The notes below the pieces were generated by a model. The model was not told the origin of the DNA and did no database searches. It saw nothing but the letters and a program-made list of their open reading frames with translations. DNA of 9,085 nucleotides, taken from positions 1-9,085 of the forward strand of contig JAICJJ010000078.1 in the NCBI GenBank assembly GCA_025928535.1. The letters are read 5' to 3'. The position numbers and the translations under genes are program-made. Positions 1 to 5,065 of this stretch are shown one piece after another (position 1 is the stretch's first letter; every line of letters begins with the position of its first letter). The stretch comes from Thermomicrobiales bacterium. GTDB taxonomy: Bacteria; Chloroflexota; Chloroflexia; Thermomicrobiales; UBA6265.

Positions 1-8
1 CCGGGCTT

Positions 9-34
9 CCGGCGCCGCCGGGCTCCGGCGCCGG
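9..34. repeat. GC-rich inverted repeat beyond the end of the small minus-strand gene
   Basis: Bases 9-16 (CCGGCGCC) and 27-34 (GGCGCCGG) are perfectly complementary and would form an 8-bp stem with a 10-base loop. The element lies about 25 bases past the stop codon of the minus-strand gene at 58-378, where a transcription terminator could sit. No T-run follows the stem on that strand, so it is not a standard intrinsic terminator. The rest of bases 1-57 is very GC-rich. I see no supportable gene there, although it could be the edge of a gene cut by the window. Confidence 0.3.
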
Positions 35-57
35 GCCGCTGGCCGCCTGGCCCGCCG

Positions 58-378
58 TCAATTCGCGCCGGCTTCGGTCAGATAGGCGACGAGGTCGCGT
101 TCGAGCGCGTCGCTGTCGATCACCTGCGCCAGCGGCTCGCCGAGATTTTCACGCAAGATAGCGCCGCCATCGGCCGCGGCGATGGCGCGGACGCGCGCCG
201 CGACTGTCTCGGCGTCGATCTCGCCCCGCTCGTGCAAGACGCTGCCGAGGGCGCGCAAGCGAATTTGCCCCACCGTCAATTGCGCCGCCAGATGAGCGAC
301 GCTGCGAGCCAGCAACTCGGCCCATTCATCCGGCGGCCGCATTCCGTCGTCGCCGCCGACCGGCGAAAACTCGTCCAT
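58..378 (-). CDS. Small uncharacterised alpha-helical protein (106 aa)
   Basis: I do not recognise a named family. The protein is short, acidic, soluble-looking and Ala/Leu/Glu-rich, with no signal peptide, membrane segment or Cys pair. Residues 22-68 and 88-102 look like amphipathic helices, including a patch at about 36-52 (GQIRLRALGSVLHERG). That patch faintly resembles the helical N-terminal leader of nitrile hydratase alpha chains, but the metal-binding Cys motif of that enzyme is absent, so I do not claim the function. The ATG at 376-378 was chosen because GGAGGG lies 4-5 bases upstream on the minus strand (about 382-388) and a good -10 box (TATACT, 403-408) sits just beyond. The reading frame stays open upstream to about 504, but that part runs through the repeat cluster and encodes repeat-derived residues, so it is excluded. 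The gene faces away from the transporter operon. Confidence 0.72.
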   Translation of the reverse strand: MDEFSPVGGDDGMRPPDEWAELLARSVAHLAAQLTVGQIRLRALGSVLHERGEIDAETVAARVRAIAAADGGAILRENLGEPLAQVIDSDALERDLVAYLTEAGAN

Positions 379-402
379 CGGTCCCTCCGCGCGATCGGGG
401 CG

Positions 403-408
403 AGTATA
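403..408 (-). promoter_or_regulatory. Putative -10 box of the small minus-strand gene
   Basis: On the minus strand bases 408-403 read TATACT, a 5 of 6 match to the sigma-70 type -10 consensus. They lie 24 bases upstream of the chosen ATG, leaving a short leader with the GGAGGG ribosome site. No convincing -35 box exists at 16-18 bases. The nearest TTGACA-like hexamers are TCGACT units in the adjoining octamer repeat array, at 10- and 19-base spacing. The site is therefore supported mainly by the -10 match and its position. Confidence 0.4.
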
Positions 409-417
409 GGAGACGGC

Positions 418-455
418 GAGTCGAGCGAGTCGAGAAGTCGAGAAGTCGAGGAGAA
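418..455. repeat. Octamer tandem repeat, left outer arm of a nested palindrome
   Basis: GTCG recurs at 420, 429, 437 and 445. The later units form a regular 8-base period (GTCGAGAA). Bases 427-454 are the inverted complement of 574-601 apart from one mismatch, and 427-449 with 579-601 is a perfect 23-bp match. The array is thus the left outer arm of a large palindrome that encloses the hairpin element at 481-557. It is non-coding. Confidence 0.8.
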
Positions 456-480
456 GGGCGCCGGTCCACGCGATCATGCG

Positions 481-557
481 GTCATGCCGAGCTTGTCGAG
501 GCATCTCGTCCTCTGCATCCAGAAACGACGAGATCCCTCGACTTCGCTCGGGCTGAC
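481..557. repeat. Dispersed hairpin repeat, copy 1 (full)
   Basis: The left arm (481-510, beginning GTCATGCCGAGCTTGTCGAG) pairs imperfectly with the right arm (527-557, ending TTCGCTCGGGCTGAC) around a 16-base spacer. The arms agree except for single-base differences and a short core: one arm has GAGCTTGTCGA (here called type A) and the other has GAGCGAAGTCGA (type B). In this copy type A is on the plus strand at the left. Related copies occur at 8996-9074 (reversed) and 4283-4317 (single arm). Similar sequences are, from memory, scattered in intergenic DNA of Chloroflexota and other bacteria. A REP-like or MITE-like nature is inference, as no transposase or target duplication is visible. Confidence 0.8.
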
Positions 558-575
558 GATGGATTCGCTCGTCTC

Positions 576-627
576 TTCTCGACTTCTCGACTTCTCGACT
601 CCCCGACTCCCCGACTCCCCGACTCGT
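576..627. repeat. Octamer tandem repeat, right outer arm (CGACTTCT then CGACTCCC units)
   Basis: CGAC recurs exactly every 8 bases at 580, 588, 596, 604, 612 and 620. The first two units read CGACTTCT and the next three CGACTCCC, so the array looks like expansion of two related octamers in succession. Its left part is the complement of the array at 427-454. Together with 418-455 and 481-557 it fills the spacer between the small minus-strand gene and the transporter operon. From 628 to 734 I see only a weak -10-like TAGGGT (692-697) without a matching -35, which may or may not be the operon promoter. Confidence 0.8.
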
Positions 628-734
628 CGTCGCGGCACGCGCATTGCGGCAAGTCGGGGCCGCGGTCAGGGGAACGCCCCCGAATCTGTGGTAGGGTGCG
701 GGCGGCGCCGGCGGCGGCGCGGCGAAAGGGCGGA

Positions 735-1394
735 ATGGATCTGCTCCGCCAGAGTTGGCAATACATCCTGGACAATCCGGATCGGTTCGCCGATGCGGTT
801 TCGGTCCATTTGCGCCTCAGCGCCTTTTCGCTGGCGGCGGCCATCGTCATCTTTTTCCCGCTTGGCGTGCTGGCGGCGCGCTCGCCCAAAACCGCGCCGA
901 CCATTCTCGGCGTCGTCGCGGCGGCGCGGGTCGTGCCGAGCCTGGCCGTCCTCTTCCTGCTGCTGCCGTGGCTCGGCCTGGGCGTCCGGCCGGCGTTCGT
1001 CGCGCTGACGTTGCTGGCGGGGCCGCCGATCGTCATCAACACCGACGCCGGGTTGCGCGGCGTCGATCCGGCTGCGCTGGAAAGCGGCCGCGGCCTTGGC
1101 ATGACCCCGGCCCAACTCTTCTGGCGAGTGCAGGTTCCGCTGGCGTTGCCGATCATCGTCGCCGGCGTCCGTTCGGCCGCGGTCGAGGTGATCGGCAGCG
1201 CGACGTTGGCCGCGTTCATCGGAGCGGGTGGACTCGGCCAATTCATCACCAGCGGGTTGACGTTGCTCGACAACCGTTTGTTGCTGGTCGGAGCGGCGCC
1301 GGTCGCGCTGCTGGCGCTGCTGGTGGAAGGCTCGCTCAACGTCGTGGAGCGGCGGGTGACGCCGCCCGGATTGGCGTTGTCGCGCGGCGCCTGA
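735..1394 (+). CDS. Osmoprotectant/quaternary-amine ABC importer, permease subunit 1
   Basis: This is an inner-membrane permease of the OpuCB/OpuCD, YehW/YehY class (BPD_transp_1 fold), 219 residues, the usual length for the family. Hydrophobic segments lie at about 27-49, 54-80, 86-104, 138-165 and 182-203. The cytoplasmic loop that docks on the ATPase is at about 106-139 (GLRGVDPAALESGRGLGM...PLALP). It keeps the conserved central Gly and final PLALP, but the usual EAA is ESG. I start it at the ATG at 735 because GAAAGGG lies 4 bases upstream and the next residues match the family start. A GTG at 696 would add 13 poorly conserved residues. It is the first gene of the operon, 32 bases before the binding-protein gene. 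The substrate is inferred as glycine betaine, choline, carnitine or a similar compound from the binding protein. Confidence 0.93.
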   Translation: MDLLRQSWQYILDNPDRFADAVSVHLRLSAFSLAAAIVIFFPLGVLAARSPKTAPTILGVVAAARVVPSLAVLFLLLPWLGLGVRPAFVALTLLAGPPIVINTDAGLRGVDPAALESGRGLGMTPAQLFWRVQVPLALPIIVAGVRSAAVEVIGSATLAAFIGAGGLGQFITSGLTLLDNRLLLVGAAPVALLALLVEGSLNVVERRVTPPGLALSRGA

Positions 1395-1426
1395 GGCGCG
1401 CGGCGGCGGAACGAAAGGGAGCGCGC

Positions 1427-2398
1427 GTGAGTTCGCGACGAGATGTCCTGAAGGGAGCGGCGGGGATTGCGCTGGCGACGACGATCGCCCGCGGCGGCGC
1501 GGCCACGGTCGCGGCGCAAGCCAAGCAGCCGGTCAAGGTCGGCTCGAAAAACTTCACCGAGCAATTGATCCTCGGCGAAATGTACGCCCAGATGCTGGAA
1601 GCCGCCGGCATCCCGGTCGAACGCAAGCTCAATCTGGGCGGCACCGCGGTGGCGCAAGCCGCCCTCGTCAAAGGCGACATCGATCTCTATCCCGAATACA
1701 CCGGCACCGGCCTGACGGTCGTGCTGAACATCCCGATCGAGTCGATCAAGAACGCGACGCCCGAAGCGGGCGCGGCAACCGGCGCGACGCCGATGGCGGG
1801 CAGCATCGACGAGCGCGTCTACCAGATCGTCAAGGACGACTACAAGAAGCAATTCGACCTCGTCTGGCTCGACCAGTCGCCCTTCAACGACACCCAGGCG
1901 CTGGCGGTGAAAAAGGCGTTCGCCGACGAGAAGAAGATCGTCACGATTTCCGATCTGGCCAAGATCGCCGGCGATCTGACGATCGTCGCCCCGTCCGATT
2001 TCGTGGAGCGGCCGGATGGGCTGAAAGGCCTCGAGCAGGCGTACGGCATGAAGTTCGGCAACGTCCTCAGCGTCGAGCCGGGCATCCGCTATCAGGCGCT
2101 GCAAAACGACCAGGCGCAGGTCGTCCTCGCCTTCGGCACCGACGGGCAGGTGGCCGGCATGAACCTGGTCTTGCTCAAGGACGACAAGGCGCTCTGGCCG
2201 CCCTATCATGTCGCGCCGGTCGTGCGGCAGGCGACGCTGACGGCGTATCCGAACCTGGCCGAGACGCTGAACAAGGTCGCCCCGCTCCTGACCGATGCCG
2301 TGATGAGCGGGCTCAACTGGAAGGTGGACGGCCCGGACAAAGCCGAGCCGGCCGACGTGGCGAAAGCGTTCTTGCAGGAAAACAAACTCGTCTCGTGA
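1427..2398 (+). CDS. Tat-exported glycine betaine/choline-type substrate-binding protein (OpuCC/OsmF-like)
   Basis: This is the extracytoplasmic binding subunit of the importer (OpuAC-like domain family), 323 residues. The N-terminus carries a twin-arginine signal: S3-R4-R5-D-V-L-K8, then a hydrophobic stretch 11-31 ending VAAQA, with likely cleavage near residue 32. There is no lipobox Cys, so how the protein stays at the cell surface is unclear. Family motifs are plain: VGSKNFTEQ (38-46), GDIDLYPEYTGTG (83-95), DQSPFNDTQALAV (149-161), FGTDGQ (236-241) and PPYHVAPVVR (258-267). An Ala/Thr-rich insertion at about 109-127 separates the first lobe from the second. The GTG at 1427 fits because AAAGGGA lies 6 bases upstream and because it places RR at positions 4-5. 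The frame is open upstream but only through the permease gene in another frame. The stop codon overlaps the GTG proposed for the ATPase. Confidence 0.95.
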   Translation: MSSRRDVLKGAAGIALATTIARGGAATVAAQAKQPVKVGSKNFTEQLILGEMYAQMLEAAGIPVERKLNLGGTAVAQAALVKGDIDLYPEYTGTGLTVVLNIPIESIKNATPEAGAATGATPMAGSIDERVYQIVKDDYKKQFDLVWLDQSPFNDTQALAVKKAFADEKKIVTISDLAKIAGDLTIVAPSDFVERPDGLKGLEQAYGMKFGNVLSVEPGIRYQALQNDQAQVVLAFGTDGQVAGMNLVLLKDDKALWPPYHVAPVVRQATLTAYPNLAETLNKVAPLLTDAVMSGLNWKVDGPDKAEPADVAKAFLQENKLVS

Positions 2399-3519
2399 CG
2401 CCGGGCGGGTTGCCGGCGCTTCCGCCCCGACGCATCGCGGAAGCGCCGGCCCCAGGCGGTTCGGACGAGACCGACGGACGGTGCAGCATCGAAACGGAAT
2501 CACGCGGCGGAGCGTCCGCCATTGCGTTCGAACACGTCAGCAAGGTCTTTTCCGGGGCGGCGCGGCCGGCGGTCGATGACGTCAGCCTGACGGTCGCGCC
2601 GGGCGAATTCGTCGTCTTGCTCGGCCCCTCCGGCTGCGGCAAGACAACGCTGCTCAAACTGGTCAACCGCCTCTACGAGCCGACGAGCGGCCGGATCGCG
2701 ATCGACGGCCGGCCGATCGCCGACCAACCGGCGCCGCAGTTGCGCCGCCGGATCGGCTACGTCATTCAGCAGGCGGGGCTCTTTCCCCACTATCGCGTCT
2801 GGGAAAACGTCGCCACCGTGCCGCGCCTGCTCGGCTGGGACAAACGGCGGATCGCGACGCGGGTCGACGATCTGCTCGAGTTGGTCGGTTTGCCGCCGGC
2901 CGAATACCGGATGCGTTATCCGATGCAACTCTCCGGCGGCGAGCAGCAACGAGTCGGCCTGGCGCGGGCGCTGGCGGCCGATCCGACGATGGTGCTGATG
3001 GACGAGCCGTTCGGCGCGCTCGACGCGATCACCCGGACGCGGCTGCAAGACGAAGTGCGGCGGATTCACCGGCAATTGCGGCAGACGACGCTCTTCGTGA
3101 CCCACGACATCGAAGAAGCGGTGCGGCTGGCGGACCGGATCGTCGTCATGCGGACCGGCCGGGTCGTCCAGTACGACACGCCGCTGGCGATCGTGCTCGA
3201 CCCGGCCGACGCCTTCGTCGCCGATCTGGTCGGGGCGGACGATGTGTTGCGGCGCCTCAGCCTGATCCCGGCGGCGACGGCGATGCGGCCGCTCGGCCCC
3301 GGCGGCCCGCGGCCCGACACGCCGACCGTGACCATGCGGAGCGATCTGCGCGCCGATCTCAGCCAGTTGCTGGCGGACGACGTGCCGGCGCTGACCGTCG
3401 TCGATGACGATGGCCGGCCGGTCGGCACGCTCGATCTGGCCGCGATCCAGGCCGTCAGCACGCCCAACGCCGAACTGGCTGACGACGTTGCGGCCGGGAC
3501 GGCGAGACCAACGCGGTGA
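2395..3519 (+). CDS. Osmoprotectant ABC importer ATPase with a single C-terminal CBS-like domain (OpuCA-like)
   Basis: This cytoplasmic ATPase powers the importer. Numbered from the GTG at 2395 (374 residues), it has Walker A GPSGCGKTT (77-85), Q-loop VIQQ (123-126), signature LSGGEQQR (179-186), Walker B VLMDEP (200-205) and the switch His237 in FVTHD. The ABC domain is followed by GADDVLRRLSLI (280-291), typical of OpuCA. A CBS-like region at about 292-352 (LTVVDDDGRPVGTLDLAAI) then follows. OpuCA-type proteins usually carry two CBS domains, and only one is evident here. The start is uncertain. GTG 2395 overlaps the previous stop (GTGA) but gives a 42-residue Pro/Gly-rich extension that the family lacks and that contains the stem-loop at 2412-2450. 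Family alignment suggests a start near 2518-2521, where ATT at 2521 has GGAG 8 bases upstream. No ATG, GTG or TTG lies in frame there. The 3' end overlaps the next gene by 4 bases. Confidence 0.93.
   Translation: MTPGGLPALPPRRIAEAPAPGGSDETDGRCSIETESRGGASAIAFEHVSKVFSGAARPAVDDVSLTVAPGEFVVLLGPSGCGKTTLLKLVNRLYEPTSGRIAIDGRPIADQPAPQLRRRIGYVIQQAGLFPHYRVWENVATVPRLLGWDKRRIATRVDDLLELVGLPPAEYRMRYPMQLSGGEQQRVGLARALAADPTMVLMDEPFGALDAITRTRLQDEVRRIHRQLRQTTLFVTHDIEEAVRLADRIVVMRTGRVVQYDTPLAIVLDPADAFVADLVGADDVLRRLSLIPAATAMRPLGPGGPRPDTPTVTMRSDLRADLSQLLADDVPALTVVDDDGRPVGTLDLAAIQAVSTPNAELADDVAAGTARPTR
2412..2450 (+). promoter_or_regulatory. Perfect 14-bp stem-loop just after the binding-protein stop codon
   Basis: Bases 2412-2425 (GCCGGCGCTTCCGC) and 2437-2450 (GCGGAAGCGCCGGC) are exact inverted complements around an 11-base loop. 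The stem starts 14 bases after the stop codon of the binding-protein gene. No T-run follows, so it is not a classic terminator. In many ABC importer operons a stem-loop at this position protects the binding-protein message from 3' decay, so that more binding protein than ATPase is made. That role is inferred here. If the ATPase really starts at 2395, the hairpin lies inside its coding region. Confidence 0.6.
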
Positions 3520-4154
3520 ATCTCGACTATCTCTTCCGTCACCCGGAACGGGTGCTCGACCTGACCGGCGAGCATCTGATCCTGTCGGCGCTGGCGATGT
3601 TTTTCGCGGTGCTGCTGGCCATTCCGCTCGGCGCGGCGGCGGCGCGCTGGCGGCGATTGACGCTGCCGATCCTCGGGCTGCTCGGCGCCATCTACACGGT
3701 GCCGAGCCTCGCGTTTCTCGCCTTCATGATTCCGACGCTCGGCATCGGCCGCACGCCGGCGCTGATCGCGCTGGCGGCCTACGCCCAGATCTTTCTGGTG
3801 CGGAATCTGGTCGCCGGGTTGCGCGGCGTCGACGCGGCGACGCTGGAAGCGGCGCGCGGGCAAGGGATGACCGGCTGGCAGGTGTTCCGCGACGTCCGCT
3901 GGCCGCTGGCGCTGCCGGTCGCCATCGCCGGGGTGCGGACCGCCTTCGTCTCCACCATCGGCTTGGCCTCGGTCGCGGCCTGGATCAACGCCGGCGGCCT
4001 CGGCACGCTCCTTTTCGAGGGGATCACCCGCGACGACCCGTCGCGCATCCTGACTGGGGCGGTGGCGATCACGGCGCTGGCGCTCCTCGCCGACGCGCTC
4101 TTGCGGCTGGCCGAACGGAACACCGCCATCGCCCGGGCACGCCGCGCCGCGTGA
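3516..4154 (+). CDS. Osmoprotectant/quaternary-amine ABC importer, permease subunit 2
   Basis: This is the second inner-membrane permease of the importer, 212 residues, homologous to the one at 735-1394 over its whole length (shared patterns TVPSLA/VVPSLA, GLRGVDAATLE/GLRGVDPAALE, NAGGLG/GAGGLG). Hydrophobic segments are at about 22-43, 49-73, 80-96, 130-160 and 178-196. The ATPase-docking loop has the intact motif EAARGQGMTGWQVF...PLALP (111-133), unlike its partner. The GTG start overlaps the ATPase stop by 4 bases (GTGA), consistent with translational coupling, and no strong ribosome site is visible. It is the last gene of the operon. The two permeases probably form a heterodimer in the membrane with two ATPase copies and the binding protein encoded upstream. 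Confidence 0.93.
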   Translation: MNLDYLFRHPERVLDLTGEHLILSALAMFFAVLLAIPLGAAAARWRRLTLPILGLLGAIYTVPSLAFLAFMIPTLGIGRTPALIALAAYAQIFLVRNLVAGLRGVDAATLEAARGQGMTGWQVFRDVRWPLALPVAIAGVRTAFVSTIGLASVAAWINAGGLGTLLFEGITRDDPSRILTGAVAITALALLADALLRLAERNTAIARARRAA

Positions 4155-4282
4155 GCGGCCCCGCGCAACCGCGCGCCCGGCTGCCCTCGGGCCCAGCCTG
4201 CCGCACGATTCGGCCAATATCGGGACGTTGGCTACATGGGGTCCGCCGAAGTTTTGCGCGGGGTGTCGCCGCGCGCCCCCAC

Positions 4283-4317
4283 CGTCATCCCGAGCGCAGT
4301 CGAGGGAACTCGTCGTC
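4283..4317. repeat. Dispersed hairpin repeat, copy 2 (single type B arm)
   Basis: Bases 4283-4317 begin CGTCATCCCGAGCGCAGTCG and continue GAGGGAACTCGTCGTC. This matches the type B arm of the elements at 481-557 and 8996-9074, with a few substitutions. The matching opposite arm is missing, so the copy cannot fold as the others do. It lies in the 203-base spacer between the convergent ends of the importer operon (4154) and the SnoaL-like gene (4358). A weak 6-bp stem occurs at 4256-4274 (GCGCGG/CCGCGC), without a T-run in the right place for either strand. I found no proper terminator in this spacer. Confidence 0.7.
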
Positions 4318-4327
4318 TTCGGCTCGC

Positions 4328-4351
4328 CGACTCCCCGACTCCCCGACTCGT
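4328..4351. repeat. Octamer tandem repeat (CGACTCCC units), second site
   Basis: CGAC recurs at 4328, 4336 and 4344 with CGACTCCC units, the same octamer as at 604-627. It again lies just to the right of a copy of the dispersed repeat and ends in CGACTCGTC as there. The array stops only a few bases before the stop codon of the minus-strand SnoaL-like gene. Confidence 0.75.
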
Positions 4352-4357
4352 CCCCGG

Positions 4358-4885
4358 CTACATGATGCGGGGCTTCCCGCCGAGTTGCCGCTGGACGGCG
4401 CTCACGGAAAAGTAGAGACGAATTTCCTCGATCCGGCCGCCGCTCAAGTCGAAGCTGGCGGCATACGGCGCGTGCACCACCCGCCCGGTCGCTGGCCGGC
4501 CGCCATACGCGCCGACCTGAACGCCGTCGAGCGACGCTTCCAGCATGGCCGATCCATCGCCGACGACGAGGCTCGTCACCCGGGAATGGGCGGCGAGCGG
4601 CCCGCCGTGCAGCGCGGCGAGCGCCTCGGCGACGGCGGCCACCCCGGTGACTTGCCGCCCGTCGTCGATCGAGATCAAGGTCGCGTCCGGTGCCAGATAG
4701 CCCTCCAGCGCCGCGTCGCTGGACAGCGCTGCGGCGAACGCCGCCATCGTCGCTTCGGTCTGCGTTCGCGTCATCGACGCGCCCCCGGTCGCCCGCGCCG
4801 CGCCGGGCAAAGCGGCGGCGCCGATCGTCACGAAAAAACACGCGATGGCCACGAGCGTTGGTTTCATCGCTGGCTTCGTCCACAT
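4358..4885 (-). CDS. Secreted SnoaL-like / NTF2-fold protein
   Basis: This is a small exported protein of 175 residues. The start is set by AGGAGA 6 bases upstream of the ATG at 4883-4885 on the minus strand. An open frame continues upstream to 4981 but is an Arg-rich read-through. The N-terminus is a Sec-type signal: a Lys pair, a hydrophobic core at about 10-26, and cleavage likely after AARA (residue 32). Cys16 sits inside the core and is not a lipobox. The mature part (about 140 residues) has the layout of the SnoaL-like polyketide-cyclase / ester-cyclase superfamily: a helical start, APDATLISIDDG (65-76), and the characteristic C-terminal strands ATGRVVHAPYAASFDLSGGRI...LYF (132-159) ending SAVQRQLG. 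Members include enzymes and ligand-binding proteins, so no reaction can be named. It follows the LuxR-type gene on the same strand after 180 bases and may be co-transcribed with it. Confidence 0.82.
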   Translation of the reverse strand: MWTKPAMKPTLVAIACFFVTIGAAALPGAARATGGASMTRTQTEATMAAFAAALSSDAALEGYLAPDATLISIDDGRQVTGVAAVAEALAALHGGPLAAHSRVTSLVVGDGSAMLEASLDGVQVGAYGGRPATGRVVHAPYAASFDLSGGRIEEIRLYFSVSAVQRQLGGKPRIM

Positions 4886-5026
4886 GGCGCATCTCCTGGA
4901 CCGCTGACGTCGCCGTGGTCGATTGCGGCGCGCGCCGCCCGGCGACAGGACGAGCCTGCGCCTTCGCGGTCGATTCACCATCGTGGGGCAGACGTAGTTT
5001 TCCGGAACGACCGAATCGTCGCTCTG

Positions 5027-5038
5027 CGTACCGGTACG
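5027..5038. promoter_or_regulatory. 12-bp perfect palindrome between the regulator and the SnoaL-like gene
   Basis: CGTACCGGTACG is its own reverse complement. It lies in the 180-base spacer downstream of the regulator stop (5066) and 141 bases upstream of the SnoaL-like start codon, so it could be an operator for that gene. No convincing -10 or -35 boxes were found nearby, and a 12-bp palindrome may arise by chance. No second copy was noticed in the window. Confidence 0.25.
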
Positions 5039-5065
5039 TAGGCGGTCGGCGGCGCGGACGCCGTT

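Noticed and set aside
418..627. CRISPR array
   Set aside because: The 8-base units are contiguous, without unique spacers of constant length, and no cas gene is nearby. It is simple tandem and inverted repeat DNA.
692..697. TAGGGT as the -10 box of the importer operon
   Set aside because: It matches only 3 of 6 consensus bases and has no -35 box at a usable distance. It is too weak to list as a promoter.
482..2503. Long minus-strand open frame of 673 codons opposite the permease and binding-protein genes
   Set aside because: It is Arg/Asp-rich with no recognisable domain, runs through the 481-627 repeats, and lies opposite two genes with clear family motifs. It is a GC-rich shadow frame.
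4256..4274. 6-bp stem as a terminator for the importer operon or the SnoaL-like gene
   Set aside because: The short run of T precedes the stem on the plus strand and would be A on the minus strand, so it is wrongly placed for an intrinsic terminator in either direction.
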